64,000 nt of DNA from Haloferax prahovense DSM 18310 (GTDB taxonomy: Archaea; Halobacteriota; Halobacteria; Halobacteriales; Haloferacaceae): positions 143,650 through 207,649 of the forward strand of contig NZ_AOLG01000012.1 of assembly GCF_000336815.1 (NCBI RefSeq), written 5' to 3'. Below, piece after piece: positions 44,736-54,366 of this stretch. The notes beneath the pieces are model-generated. The model searched no databases, was not told the DNA's origin, and saw nothing but the letters and a program-made list of their open reading frames with translations. The first letter of the stretch is position 1; each line of letters starts with the position of its first letter. A program made the translations under genes and the position numbers.

Positions 44736-47090
44736 ATGGCCGTCGCAACTGGACCACAGAGCGTGACCTGGCAGGAGGTGTTCGGCCACCCGGAGGCGTA
44801 CCCGGAGCAGGCCGACGGAATCGAGACCGCGATACAGACCGCCCGAGACGATGGATTTGCCGTCGTTGAGGGCGCGTGCGGGACCGGCAAGACGATGCTC
44901 GCGCTCACCGCCGGCATCGACCTCGTCCGCGACCCCGACTCCGACTACGAGCGCGTCTTCGTCCTCACGAGCGTCAAACAACAGCTCCGGCAGTTCGAGG
45001 CCGACCTCCGAACCATCAACGAGAACCTCCCGACCGACTGGAAACCCGTCTCGGGGCTCACGCTCGTCGGCAAATCGGACGTGTGTCCCTACAGCCGCGA
45101 GGGCTGCGGCGGCATCGACGACTCGACCGTCTACGACCGCTGTGAGGGCCTCCGCGACCGGACCCGCGGGCTCGTCGGCGACGGCGGCCGGACCAGCGCC
45201 GAGGCGCTCGCCAAAGACGCCCGCGAGCAACAGACCGGCCTCCTCGACACCGGTTCGACGAGCGCGGGCCCCTCCTACCTCGAAACTGCCGGCGACCCGA
45301 CGCCGTACCCCAAGTCGATGCCGGACTACGAGGACGTGGAGTACTGCCCGTTCTACGCGAACTTCCTCGCGGACCTCCCCGAAGACGGCGACCCAATCGA
45401 GGCCGTCCCCTTCGAGTTCGACGACAAGGGACTCATCACAACCGAAGACCTCGTCTCGCTGGCCGCGGGCGCGGGGTCGTGTCCGCACTCCGTGATGGGC
45501 GCGCTGTTGCCCAACGTCGAGGTCGTCGTCGGCAACTACTACCACGCGTTCGACCCGACGACCGTCGGCACGTTCACCGGCGCGCTCGTCGACGACTCGA
45601 CGTTCGTCATCTGCGACGAGGCGCACATGCTCGAACCCCGCGTCCGCGACCTCGTCTCGGTCGGCGTCGGCGACCGGACGCTCCGCGACGCCGAAAGCGA
45701 GTTCACCCGCGTCATCCAGCCGGTGAAGTTCGACGACGCCGGCAAGTCGACTGTCGACGCCGAACTCGTCCGCGGGGAGCTACAGGAGGCCGACGTGACG
45801 CTCCGCGAACTGGAGGAGACCCGGGACTTCATCCGCGACCTCCGGGAGGAGCTCGACCGGCGCGTGACCGCGCACCTCGACCGCGAGTACGTCGGCTGGC
45901 GCGCCGACCTCACCGAACTCGAAGACGAGGAACTCCCCCTGCGCGACCCCGAGGAGCCCGGCGTCGACGAACTCACCGAGTGGGCCGAGGCGAACGGCCA
46001 CGACGAGGGGACGTGGGTCCGCGCCGAGGCGACCGGCTCGGCGGTCGCCCGCATCCTCGACTCGGTGGAGGAAGACGACAAGCGCCGGGCCGCGCCCGCG
46101 GCGGGGCGGGCGCTGGCGACGTGGGCCTACGCGGACCACGAAAAGCACTTCCGCGAAATCGAGCTCGAACGGACGTGGGACGAGATGGAGCCGCCGGAGT
46201 CGTGGCGTCGCGCGTACAACGTCCGGCTGTCGGTCCACAACTGCGTCCCCGGCGAGGCCATCGCCGAGCGCCTCGGCGACTTCGGTGGCGGCGTCCTCAT
46301 GAGTGCGACGCTCGAACCCATCGACGTGTTCCGTCGCGTGACCGGCCTCGACGCCCTCGCCGACGACGGCCGCCCGGTCGCCGAGCGGACGTTCGGCCTC
46401 GGCTTCCCCGAGTCGAACCGCGCGAGCTTCGCCGTCGACGTGCCGAAGTTCACCCACAGCAACCGCGGGCCGCCCGGCGAGGAAAACGAGACGCGACTCG
46501 CGTACACCGACGCCGCCGTCGAGGTGTGCGAGCGCTCGCCGGGCAACGTCCTCGTCGGGATGCCGAACTACGCCGAGGCCGAGTGGATGGCGGGCGCGCT
46601 CGAAGCCCGCGTCGACAAGCCCGTCCTCCTCGACGAGTCGTCCGACGACGGGGCCACCGAGCGACTCAAACGGGACTTCTTCGGCGGCGAGGGAAAAGTG
46701 CTCGTGACGAGCCTCCGCGGCACGCTCACCGAGGGCGTCGACTACAGCGGCGACAAGCTCTCGGCCGCCGTCGTCTGCGGCGTCCCGCTCATCAACACGT
46801 CGTCACCGCGGACCCGCGCGGTGAAGACGGCCTACGACCGCGAGTTCGGAAACGGATTCGAGACGGCGCTCACGGTGCCCGCGGTCAGAAAGGCGCGGCA
46901 GGCTATCGGCCGCGTCATCCGCGGGACCGACGAGGTCGGCGTCCGCGTCTTCGTTGACGCCCGGTACGCCCGCGACTCGTGGAACGGCGTCCGCGACTAC
47001 CTGCCGGAACAGGAGCGCGAGGAGTTCAGACCGGTCAGTCCCGACATGCTCGGCTTCGGTCTCGACCGGTTCTGGTCGTCAGTCGAGTAG
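44736..47090 (+). CDS. XPD/Rad3-DinG family ATP-dependent DNA helicase
   Basis: 784 residues. Walker A VEGACGTGKTMLAL near residue 45; CDEAHML (DEAH) near residue 290; VLMSATLEPID is motif III; VCGVPLINTS and RKARQAIGRVIRGTDEVG are motifs V-VI. Cysteines in CPYSREGCGG, YDRCEG, YCPFY and CPHSVM between the two halves of the first RecA domain suit the Fe-S cluster of XPD helicases (5'-3' unwinding, repair). Confidence 0.92.
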   Translation: MAVATGPQSVTWQEVFGHPEAYPEQADGIETAIQTARDDGFAVVEGACGTGKTMLALTAGIDLVRDPDSDYERVFVLTSVKQQLRQFEADLRTINENLPTDWKPVSGLTLVGKSDVCPYSREGCGGIDDSTVYDRCEGLRDRTRGLVGDGGRTSAEALAKDAREQQTGLLDTGSTSAGPSYLETAGDPTPYPKSMPDYEDVEYCPFYANFLADLPEDGDPIEAVPFEFDDKGLITTEDLVSLAAGAGSCPHSVMGALLPNVEVVVGNYYHAFDPTTVGTFTGALVDDSTFVICDEAHMLEPRVRDLVSVGVGDRTLRDAESEFTRVIQPVKFDDAGKSTVDAELVRGELQEADVTLRELEETRDFIRDLREELDRRVTAHLDREYVGWRADLTELEDEELPLRDPEEPGVDELTEWAEANGHDEGTWVRAEATGSAVARILDSVEEDDKRRAAPAAGRALATWAYADHEKHFREIELERTWDEMEPPESWRRAYNVRLSVHNCVPGEAIAERLGDFGGGVLMSATLEPIDVFRRVTGLDALADDGRPVAERTFGLGFPESNRASFAVDVPKFTHSNRGPPGEENETRLAYTDAAVEVCERSPGNVLVGMPNYAEAEWMAGALEARVDKPVLLDESSDDGATERLKRDFFGGEGKVLVTSLRGTLTEGVDYSGDKLSAAVVCGVPLINTSSPRTRAVKTAYDREFGNGFETALTVPAVRKARQAIGRVIRGTDEVGVRVFVDARYARDSWNGVRDYLPEQEREEFRPVSPDMLGFGLDRFWSSVE

Positions 47091-47150
47091 TCGCGGACGC
47101 GCCGCGCCGCCGCCGGCGTGTCGAGGGCCAGACGTGTCGTCAGGAGAGCG

Positions 47151-47339
47151 TCAGCGTTCGTCGTCCCACGCGTCCCGGCAGTCGTCGTCGCAGAAGTGCC
47201 GCGCCTGCACGGCGCCGTCTTCGACCCACGTGACGACGCGGTGCGTCGGATTGTTGGCAACCGGCTCCCCGCACGTCGCACAGGTCGGGGCGTCTTCGGG
47301 GTCTACGTTCTCTTCCAAATCGGACGTGGGATCGACCAT
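47151..47339 (-). CDS. Small zinc-ribbon protein (62 residues)
   Basis: MVDPTSDLEENVDPEDAPTC, then TCATCGEPVANNPTHRV and HFCDDDCRDAWDDE. Two CxxC/CxxxC knuckles give one zinc site like a TRASH or MYM-type finger. The ATG at 47339 is preferred over 9 further codons. Unknown function. Confidence 0.8.
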   Translation of the reverse strand: MVDPTSDLEENVDPEDAPTCATCGEPVANNPTHRVVTWVEDGAVQARHFCDDDCRDAWDDER

Positions 47340-47576
47340 CGACAGCCAGATGGCGGTCCCGGGCACTTCAACCCGTCTCCGCCGGCAGAAGTCGCCCGGC
47401 GGGGCGGATTCTCCCGCGGAACTGTGGAATCCACACCCGCGCGAGGGAAACCGAAGCTATGTATCACTCCGTACTCCCACTTGGTGCAACGTTTTGTAAC
47501 CAACGGGTATTGTCAATCACTACCACACTTAGTGAAGGTTATGTAATCGCCGTCGCGTGTGTATAGGTGACGGCGA

Positions 47577-47798
47577 ATGTCAGAAGTGCCCGCCTCTCAG
47601 GACTCGGTTGCAGGGACCGCTGACCGCACCGGCGCGGATACCACCGGGGATTGCTTCCTCCATAGCGTCGTCGTCACCTATCGAGGGAGCCCGGACCAGG
47701 TCACCGTCTACCCCCGGCGCGACAGCTGCTGCGACCGAATGGAGGCGTGGCTGACCGCCGACGCCGACGCGTTCATCTCGCTCGACGAGATGTGCTGA
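47577..47798 (+). CDS. Small haloarchaeal protein (DUF7511-like)
   Basis: 73 residues. FLHSVVVTYRGSPDQVTVYPRRDSCCDRMEAWLTADADAFISLDEMC, with a Cys-Cys pair and a terminal Cys. Upstream (47470-47576) is AT-rich with a ttatgtaat box about 37 bases before the ATG, consistent with a strong promoter. A short palindrome cacttagtg lies at about 47525. Function unknown. Confidence 0.75.
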   Translation: MSEVPASQDSVAGTADRTGADTTGDCFLHSVVVTYRGSPDQVTVYPRRDSCCDRMEAWLTADADAFISLDEMC

Positions 47799-47873
47799 GT
47801 CGTCGCCGCCGCGGTCGCCGCGCAGCCGACGAGAGCGCACGTCGCCGATAGCTCCCCGCGCCGCCGCGTCGGC

Positions 47874-49616
47874 TCAGCCGACGAACTCGGCGTCGGACAG
47901 CGTCTTTTGTACCGCCTCTTCGCCCACCGCCGCAGCCAACGCCTCGAAGCCGGCGCGCTCGGCGCGGTCGCGGGCGTTCGCCACCAGCCGCGAGACGATG
48001 AACTCCGGCGTGGACTTGCCGACCGTCCCGAACCGCGGCTGGTAGTCCACGCGCAGTTCCAACTCGTCGGTCAGCCCCTCGGCGAAGATGCCGTCGATGC
48101 GCGCCTCGGGTGGGAGCGGGCTCAGTTCGTCCGCGAGGTGCGTGACGTAGACGCCGAACGCGTTGCGCTCGACGGTAAGGTTCACGAGACCGTTGAGCAG
48201 GTCGGCCGCGCGACCCGGCTCGGTGATGGCCTCGAACTCGTCGACGAGCATCAGCGTCCGCCCGTCGCCCGAAAGCGGCGGCACGATGGACTTAAGCGTC
48301 GATTCGAGCACGCCCGCGTTGAAGCTCGCGTGCCGGCGGTGGAACACGACCGAGTCGAATCGGCCGACGACCGCCGACTCGGCGGGGACGGGGAGTCCCA
48401 TCGACGCGAGGATGGCGACCTGCGAGAGCGTCTCCAGGAGCGTCGTCTTCCCGCCGCTGTTGGCCCCGGTGAGGACCGACACGCGGTCACCGACCGGCGG
48501 CGTCGACCCGGTAGCGCACGCGAGTTCGTGGTCGCCGACGGCGTAGGAGACGGGCTGTGGGTCGTCGATGAAGAGGTTTCGGGCCCCGCAGACCGCCAGC
48601 CCCGTCTCGGCGATGTCCGGTCGCGTCAGGTCGTACTCGTCGGCGAACCGCGCGAGCGACAGCGACAGCGCGACCTCGTCGACGGCCTCGACCGCGAGGT
48701 CCACGTCGTCGCGGGCGGCCCAGATGCGGTCGCGTAGCTCCTCGGCGACGGTCTCTTCGCGCGCGGCGACGTCGGCTTCGAGGTCCTCGACGAGCGCCCG
48801 GAGCGACGCGCTCACGAAGTCGGTCGCGTCGCGGGCGTCCTCGGCGGCGACCGCCTCGACCTCGCCGCGCGAGAGGTCGGTCTCCTGTGCGACGTACTGG
48901 ACGAACGCGGCGCGGAAGTCGTCCAGCGAGCGGACGCCCCGCGACTGGATGGTTTCGAGCACGTCGAACGAGCCGGATTGGAGTTCGTTCGCGGTTTCGA
49001 GCCGGCTCCGCAGGCTGTCGAGGCGGTCGTCGGCACCCGCGGCGACCGAGCCGTCCTTGTCGACGTAGCCGAGCGCGCCGAGGGCGTCGCGGAGGGCGCC
49101 CGGGTCGGCCTCCTCCAGCGCGTCGAACGGCTCGCCGCGGAGGCCGGCCTCCCGGAGTTCGAGCGCGGCGCGAACGGCGGCGCGCTCGGTCTCGCCGGCC
49201 TCGTCGTAGTCGCGGAACGTCGCTTCGACGGCGTCGCGGGCGTCGTCGTCGAGGTCGGCCCACGCCTCCCGCGCCGCGAGGACGCGGTCGAGGCGGTCGC
49301 GTCGGTCTCCAACGGTCGGGAGCGGCGTCAGCACGCGGATTCGGTCGGCGGCGTGTTCGGTCAGCGCGCGGTCGCTCGCGAGCGACAGGAGGTCGTCGTA
49401 CACGTCGCGGGCGTCGCGGGTCGACAGCACGTCGATGCCGGCCTGTCCGTCGGCGCGGCGGAGGATGCGAACCGCCCGCCCGCGGGTGACGCCGGCGTCG
49501 ACGAGCGCCCGCACGTCGGCCGACTCGATAGCGGCGACCGCCCCCTCCCTGCCGAGAGCCGATTCCAGTCGGTCCGAGGTCTTCGGGCCGACTCCCCAGT
49601 AGTCTTCGAGTCGCAT
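47874..49616 (-). CDS. MutS5-like ATPase with N-terminal helix-hairpin-helix
   Basis: 580 residues. Starts with a HhH motif (YWGVGPKTSDRLESALGREGAVAAIESADVRALVDAG) seen in repair proteins, followed by a coiled region (100-330) and the MutS ATPase domain: VLTGANSGGKTTLLETLSQVAILASMGLPVPAE (Walker A), LMLVDEFEAITEPGRAADLLNGL (Walker B), FGVYVTHLADEL. The mismatch-recognition and connector domains of classical MutS are absent, as in MutS2/MutS5. No Smr nuclease domain. Likely acts on branched or recombination DNA rather than mismatches. Confidence 0.87.
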   Translation of the reverse strand: MRLEDYWGVGPKTSDRLESALGREGAVAAIESADVRALVDAGVTRGRAVRILRRADGQAGIDVLSTRDARDVYDDLLSLASDRALTEHAADRIRVLTPLPTVGDRRDRLDRVLAAREAWADLDDDARDAVEATFRDYDEAGETERAAVRAALELREAGLRGEPFDALEEADPGALRDALGALGYVDKDGSVAAGADDRLDSLRSRLETANELQSGSFDVLETIQSRGVRSLDDFRAAFVQYVAQETDLSRGEVEAVAAEDARDATDFVSASLRALVEDLEADVAAREETVAEELRDRIWAARDDVDLAVEAVDEVALSLSLARFADEYDLTRPDIAETGLAVCGARNLFIDDPQPVSYAVGDHELACATGSTPPVGDRVSVLTGANSGGKTTLLETLSQVAILASMGLPVPAESAVVGRFDSVVFHRRHASFNAGVLESTLKSIVPPLSGDGRTLMLVDEFEAITEPGRAADLLNGLVNLTVERNAFGVYVTHLADELSPLPPEARIDGIFAEGLTDELELRVDYQPRFGTVGKSTPEFIVSRLVANARDRAERAGFEALAAAVGEEAVQKTLSDAEFVG

Positions 49617-49700
49617 ACCGGGGGCGTCTCACCGGGCGCTCTTAGGTCCATCCGTCGGCCGGTGCCGCCGCTGTTCGAGGGGGAGTCCGCGAAGAAAATA

Positions 49701-50015
49701 TCAGTGTGACGTGACGCGCTGGTCGGTGTCGGGGTCGGCGTCGGCGTCGGTCGCCTCGTCGGGACGGAGCAGGTGTCGGCCGGGCACCGACTCCGCGTCG
49801 CGGTCGAGCTCGCGGGCGGCACCGACCGCGAGCGCGGTCGTGAGCGTCCGGACGGCGTGCTCGTGGTCGGCCCGGCAGTCCCGGAGAGCCATCGGGCCGA
49901 TTCCAAGACGGTGGTACGGTTCGAGGTCGGCGCTCGTGAGCACCCCGCGGTCGAGGTAGTCTGTAGCGATTTCCACGAGCAGCGAATGCACGTGAATGAG
50001 CTCGTTTTTCTTCAT
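49701..50015 (-). CDS. UPF0058 family protein
   Basis: 104 residues from MKKNELIHVHSLLVEIATDYLDRGVLTSADLEPYHRLGIGPMALRDCRADHEHAVRTL, the family's usual beginning; the upstream ATG at 50036 would add seven residues. A minus-strand ATTTACG box about 30 bases upstream supports the shorter form. All-helical, then an acidic tail. Unknown function, widespread in haloarchaea. Confidence 0.85.
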   Translation of the reverse strand: MKKNELIHVHSLLVEIATDYLDRGVLTSADLEPYHRLGIGPMALRDCRADHEHAVRTLTTALAVGAARELDRDAESVPGRHLLRPDEATDADADPDTDQRVTSH

Positions 50016-50175
50016 GGGTTGCACGTATGTGCTCATCCGGCGTAAATGGCGCGGTGGTGCGTGCTTTTGGTCTTGTATCTGCCTCGGCTAGAAATGAATG
50101 TACGCACCGGGGACACGAACGAAACACCCGTGGCTCGTCGGTCGGTTTCGCGGAAAGGGAGTTGGGGTTTGGGCA

Positions 50176-50340
50176 GGGACACGTCCCCAGGGCGGAGAGA
50201 GGGGGTAGGTTGTCGATTCCGCCGTAGGGTCGTGCGGGCACGACGAGTGACCCGGGCAGGTCACTGTGGCCATATAGTCGAATGGCGCGGTCGGTAGTAA
50301 TTCACGGCCCTACGTGGTTAGGGCTGGCTCGGACCGACCG
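50176..50340 (+). ncRNA. Candidate structured RNA: consecutive hairpins upstream of the histidine kinase
   Basis: The 405-base gap 50016-50420 holds no gene but a run of perfect stems: GGGAC/GTCCC (50176-50187), GGCGGA/TCCGCC (50191-50223), GTCGTGC/GCACGAC (50229-50244), AGTGACC/GGTCACT with a six-base loop (50246-50265), and an outer CGGTCGGT/ACCGACCG stem (50288-50295 with 50333-50340) enclosing GCCCTA/TAGGGC (50307-50324). It could be a stand-alone RNA, a leader of the kinase mRNA, or, read on the other strand, a leader of UPF0058. Motifs for RNase P, SRP RNA and tRNA are not visible. Confidence 0.4.
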
Positions 50341-50420
50341 AGAAACGCACAAGTCAGTGGGGGTTAGAGTCGGGGTATGCACGCACGACGGGACGCCGGT
50401 TCGAGGGGGGGTCGAGACGG

Positions 50421-52436
50421 ATGACCGACGGGTCTCCGCAGTCGGTCGACGACCCGTCTGCGACGGAGCGCGAACTGCGCCAGCGACTCGACATCCTCGC
50501 GACGTTCAACGAGGTCGTCGCGGACGTGAACGAGACCATCGTCGACGCCGGCGGGCGCGCGGACATCGAACGGCAGGTCTGCGAGCGACTCGTCCAGACC
50601 GACGAACTCCGGTTCGCGTGGGTCGGCGTCGTCGACGAGACGACCGGCGACGTGGAACCGACCGCGTGGGCCGGCGTCGAGGACGGGTACCTCGACGAGA
50701 TAGACGTGTCGGTGTCGGCAGAGCGCCCCGAGGGAAACGGCCCGGTCGGCCGCGCGGTCCGGTCGAACGCGGTGCAGGCGACCCACAGCATCGCCGACGA
50801 ACCGGCGTTCGGGCCGTTCCGCGAACCGGCGCTCGAACGCGGCTACCGCTCGGCGGCGTCGGTGCCCCTCGTCTACGACGACGCGCGCTACGGCGTACTC
50901 ACGATGTACGCCGAACACGAGCGGGCGTTCACGGCGGAGCTCGCCGAGCCGATTTCGAATCTCGGCCACGCCGTCGCCCACGGCATCGACACCCACGTCC
51001 GACGGGAGCGCGAGCGCGAACTCGAACGCCGCGAGCAGGCGTTTTCGCGCATCGTCGAGAACATCGAGGAGTACGCGCTGTTCCGCCTCGACGCCTCGGG
51101 TCGCGTCGAGAGTTGGAACCGCGGCGCGGCGGCCATCAAGGGCTACGATACGGAAGAGATACTCGGCGAGCACATCGAGACGTTCTACACCGACGAGGAC
51201 GCCGAAGACGGCCTGCCCGAGCGCCTTCTCGACCGAGCGCGGACCGAGGGCCGGGCCGAAAACGAGGGGTGGCGCGTCCGTGCCGACGGTACTCGCTTTT
51301 GGGCGTCTGTGACCATCACCGCTCTGACCGACGACACCGGTGAGGTCATCGGCTTCGCCAAGGTGACTCGCGACATGACCGACCGGAAGCGCCGCGAGCG
51401 ACAGTTGGACGCGGTGTTCAACAGCACCTTCCAGTACATCGGGCTGGTCGAGCCCGACGGAACTGTCCTCCGGGTGAACGACGCCGCCCTCGACCTCGTG
51501 GACGGCGACCGCGACGACATCGTCGGACTGCGGGCGTGGGAGACGCCGTGGTGGCGCGGCGACGACGAGCGAATCGCCGACCTCCGGGCCGCGCTCGACC
51601 GCGCGGCCGACGGCGAGTTCGTCCGCTACGAGGTCGAGATAGACCGGGTGAACACGGACCGGCCAGTCGTCATCGACTTCTCCGTCACCCCGGTCCACGA
51701 CGACGACGGCGAGGTGTCGCTTCTGGTCCTCGAGGGCCACGATATCACCGCCCGCAAGGAGCGAGAGCGGGAGTTGCGGCGCGAACAGGAGCGACTGGAG
51801 TTCGTGAACCGCATCATCCGCCACAACCTCCTCAACGGGCTCAACGTGGTCGGCGCGCGGGCAGACATCGTCGAGGACTTCGTGGACGACGCGGGGCTGA
51901 CGCACCTCGAAACGATACAGGGACGCGTCCGCGAGATGACCGAACTCGTCGGGACGATGCGGACGTTCATGAAGGTCATCGTCGAGCGCGAGTCCCACGA
52001 GTTCCGGCCGCGTCGAATCGACGAGGCGGTCGACCACGGCGCGGAGTCGCTGCGGAGCGAGACCGAGGCCGCGAGCGTCGAAGTCGGACGACTCCCCGAC
52101 GTCTCGGTCGTCGCCGACGACCTGCTGGACGAGGTCATCGAGCACCTGCTGAAAAACGCCGTCCAGCACAACGACAAGCCGAACCCGGCGGTCGAAGTCG
52201 AGGTTGGGGCCGGCGACGACGCGGTCGAACTCCGCGTCTCCGACAACGGCCCGGGCGTCCCGGACGAGGAGAAACACCGCATCGTCGACCAGCGCATCGA
52301 GGACCTGTCGAATCCGGGCAACGGGTTCGGGCTGTTTCTGGTCCGCGAAATCGTCGAGAGCTACGGCGGGACGGTCGCAATCGAGGACAACGACCGCGGC
52401 GGAGCCACGTTCGTCGTCACGCTCCCGCGAGCGTGA
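50421..52436 (+). CDS. GAF/PAS-domain sensor histidine kinase
   Basis: 671 residues, soluble. GAF-like domain (about 25-170, VCERLVQTDELRFAWVGV... YRSAASVPLVYDDARYGVLTMYA), two PAS domains (about 200-315 and 325-445, each followed by PAC-like VTRDMTDRKRRE / DITARKERE), a His box FVNRIIRHNLLNGLNVVGAR, and an HATPase domain (VSDNGPGVPDEEKHRI, GNGFGLFLVREIVESYGG). It senses a cytoplasmic cue, possibly redox or small molecules, and phosphorylates a receiver. The next gene and the one at 54367 both have receiver domains. Confidence 0.92.
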   Translation: MTDGSPQSVDDPSATERELRQRLDILATFNEVVADVNETIVDAGGRADIERQVCERLVQTDELRFAWVGVVDETTGDVEPTAWAGVEDGYLDEIDVSVSAERPEGNGPVGRAVRSNAVQATHSIADEPAFGPFREPALERGYRSAASVPLVYDDARYGVLTMYAEHERAFTAELAEPISNLGHAVAHGIDTHVRRERERELERREQAFSRIVENIEEYALFRLDASGRVESWNRGAAAIKGYDTEEILGEHIETFYTDEDAEDGLPERLLDRARTEGRAENEGWRVRADGTRFWASVTITALTDDTGEVIGFAKVTRDMTDRKRRERQLDAVFNSTFQYIGLVEPDGTVLRVNDAALDLVDGDRDDIVGLRAWETPWWRGDDERIADLRAALDRAADGEFVRYEVEIDRVNTDRPVVIDFSVTPVHDDDGEVSLLVLEGHDITARKERERELRREQERLEFVNRIIRHNLLNGLNVVGARADIVEDFVDDAGLTHLETIQGRVREMTELVGTMRTFMKVIVERESHEFRPRRIDEAVDHGAESLRSETEAASVEVGRLPDVSVVADDLLDEVIEHLLKNAVQHNDKPNPAVEVEVGAGDDAVELRVSDNGPGVPDEEKHRIVDQRIEDLSNPGNGFGLFLVREIVESYGGTVAIEDNDRGGATFVVTLPRA

Positions 52437-52543
52437 GTTCGGCCCGCGGGTCGGGTCGCAGTCGGTCGCGGGAGTTCCCCGTCCGTCGGAGACGACCGAA
52501 TCGGGTCACTGAACCGCCTAAATTCCACCTGCTGTGATGGGCA

Positions 52544-52552
52544 GATATATTA
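52544..52552 (+). promoter_or_regulatory. TATA box of the Bat-type regulator
   Basis: GATATATTA about 30-38 bases before the ATG at 52582, in a GC-rich neighbourhood. It gives a short or nearly absent leader and fixes the start at 52582 rather than the ATG at 52534 upstream of the box. Confidence 0.6.
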
Positions 52553-52581
52553 CTGTTCGCCGTTACTGTGTGTTCGATACG

Positions 52582-54336
52582 ATGGTCACCGAACGCTCGG
52601 CGCGCGAGAGCCCCGAACAGCGGGCCGCCGAGCAGGTCGTTCTCGTGGTCGACGACGACGAGGACCTCGCAGACACCTGCCGGTACTGGCTCGACGGCGA
52701 GCGGTTCGCCGTCGAGACCGCCTACGGCGGTGAAGAAGCCCTCCACCGACTCGACGACACCGTCGACGTCGTCCTCCTCGACCGCCGAATGCCGAACGTC
52801 ACGGGCGACGACGTGCTCGACGAGATTCGCGAGCGCGGCCTCGACTGCCGCGTGGCGATGATGACCGCGGTCGAGCCGGACACCGACATCGTCGACATGC
52901 CGTTCGACGCCTACCTCGTCAAGCCCGTCTCGGAGTCGGAGGTCAAAGAGACGGTCGAAGAGCTGCTCGTGCGGTCGGGCTTCGAGTCCGAGGTCCGCGA
53001 GTACTTCGCGCTCGAATCCACCGAGGCGGCGCTCGACAGCCGCGACGTGGAAGAGCTCCGCGAGCCCGAGGCGCTGTCGGACCTCCGCGGTCGACTGGAG
53101 GCGGTCCGAGCCGAACACGAGGCGGCGATTCGTAACCGCGAGGCGCAGCTCGACCGCCTGAACCGGACCAACGAGCTCCTCCGCGACATCGACCGGGCGA
53201 TAATCGACGCGCGGAGCCGCGACGAAATCGAACAGACCGTCTGCGACGCGGTCGCGAGCGCCCACGAGGCCGCGTTCGTTCTCAGACGCACCGCCGCCGG
53301 CACGCTCCGGTGTACCGCTGCGGCGGGCTACGGACTCGACCCCGCGGGCGTCGACCTCGACTTCGTCGACGAGGCGTTCGACATCGACGGAACGGTCGAA
53401 GACGGCTTCGCCTTCGAGGACATCTCCGAGGCGCACCGCGCGGCGGTCTTCGGCGACGACGCCGCCGACCTCGACGCGGTGTCGGCGCTCTATGTCGCCA
53501 TCGACTACCGCGAGACGGCGTACGGCGCGCTCGTCGTCTACGACGAGACCGACGGCTTCGACGAGGAGTCCGCGGGCCTGTTTTCCGACCTCGGCGCGAC
53601 CGTCGGCAACGGTATCAACGCAACCCAGAGCAAGCAGCTTCTCAACGGCGACAGCGTCGTCGAACTGGAGTTTCAGGTCGCCGGCGCGGGTGACGCCGGC
53701 GTGCTCGCCGGTCTCTCGGCGACGCTCGACTGCCGACTCTCGCTGGACGGCGTCACCCGCGCCGGCGACGAGCTTACCTGTTTCGTCAGCGTCGCCGGCG
53801 CGTCGGGGTGCGACGCGGTCGCGGCCGCTATCGATGCCGCCGACGTCTCGCAGGCCCGCGTCGTCGCCGACGGCGACGAGGAGTCCGTCGTCGAACTCCG
53901 CACCGACGCCGAGGCGGTGCTGTCGACCGCCATCGACCACGGCGCGAGCGTGGAGCGGTTGACGCTCTCCGAGGGGAGCGGCACCCTCGCGCTCCACGTC
54001 GCGGCCGACGCCGACCACGGCGCGCTCGTGGAGGCGGTGACGACGGCCGCGGCCGGCGTCTCGGTCGTCGCAAAGCGCGAGGTGGAGCGCTCCGTCCAGT
54101 CGGCCGACTCCTTCCGGCGGACGCTCGACTCGAAACTGACAGACCGGCAGAAGACGGTCCTCGAAACGTCGCTCGTCTCCGGCTACTTCGAGTGGCCCCG
54201 CGGGAGCACGGCAGAAGAGGTCGCCGACTCGCTCGGCATCTCGCCGCCGACGCTCCACGAACACCTCCGGACGGCGGAGCGGAAGCTCATCGAGACGTAT
54301 TTCGACGAGCTGAACCCCGCGTCGGCGGACGACTGA
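52582..54336 (+). CDS. Bat-type regulator with receiver, GAF and HTH_10 domains
   Basis: 584 residues. Receiver domain (about 18-135) with acidic pocket VVDDDEDL, phospho-acceptor Asp67 in VVLLDRRMPN and the Lys in YLVKPV; a coiled linker; GAF (210-370); the bacterio-opsin-activator middle domain; and a C-terminal HTH_10 (LTDRQKTVLETSLVSGYFEWPRGSTAEEVADSLGISPPTLHEHLRTAERKLI). Haloarchaeal Bat proteins activate light and oxygen-related genes. Here the receiver couples it to a kinase, very likely the upstream one. Confidence 0.92.
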   Translation: MVTERSARESPEQRAAEQVVLVVDDDEDLADTCRYWLDGERFAVETAYGGEEALHRLDDTVDVVLLDRRMPNVTGDDVLDEIRERGLDCRVAMMTAVEPDTDIVDMPFDAYLVKPVSESEVKETVEELLVRSGFESEVREYFALESTEAALDSRDVEELREPEALSDLRGRLEAVRAEHEAAIRNREAQLDRLNRTNELLRDIDRAIIDARSRDEIEQTVCDAVASAHEAAFVLRRTAAGTLRCTAAAGYGLDPAGVDLDFVDEAFDIDGTVEDGFAFEDISEAHRAAVFGDDAADLDAVSALYVAIDYRETAYGALVVYDETDGFDEESAGLFSDLGATVGNGINATQSKQLLNGDSVVELEFQVAGAGDAGVLAGLSATLDCRLSLDGVTRAGDELTCFVSVAGASGCDAVAAAIDAADVSQARVVADGDEESVVELRTDAEAVLSTAIDHGASVERLTLSEGSGTLALHVAADADHGALVEAVTTAAAGVSVVAKREVERSVQSADSFRRTLDSKLTDRQKTVLETSLVSGYFEWPRGSTAEEVADSLGISPPTLHEHLRTAERKLIETYFDELNPASADD

Positions 54337-54366
54337 AGCGGGCGGCCACGGACCGTCGGAAGGAGA

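Noticed and set aside
50176-50340. RNase P RNA or SRP (7S) RNA
   Set aside because: The hairpin-rich gap lacks the conserved P4/CR sequences of RNase P and the GGAAG/AGCAGCC helix-8 core of SRP RNA, so it is listed only as an unidentified candidate.
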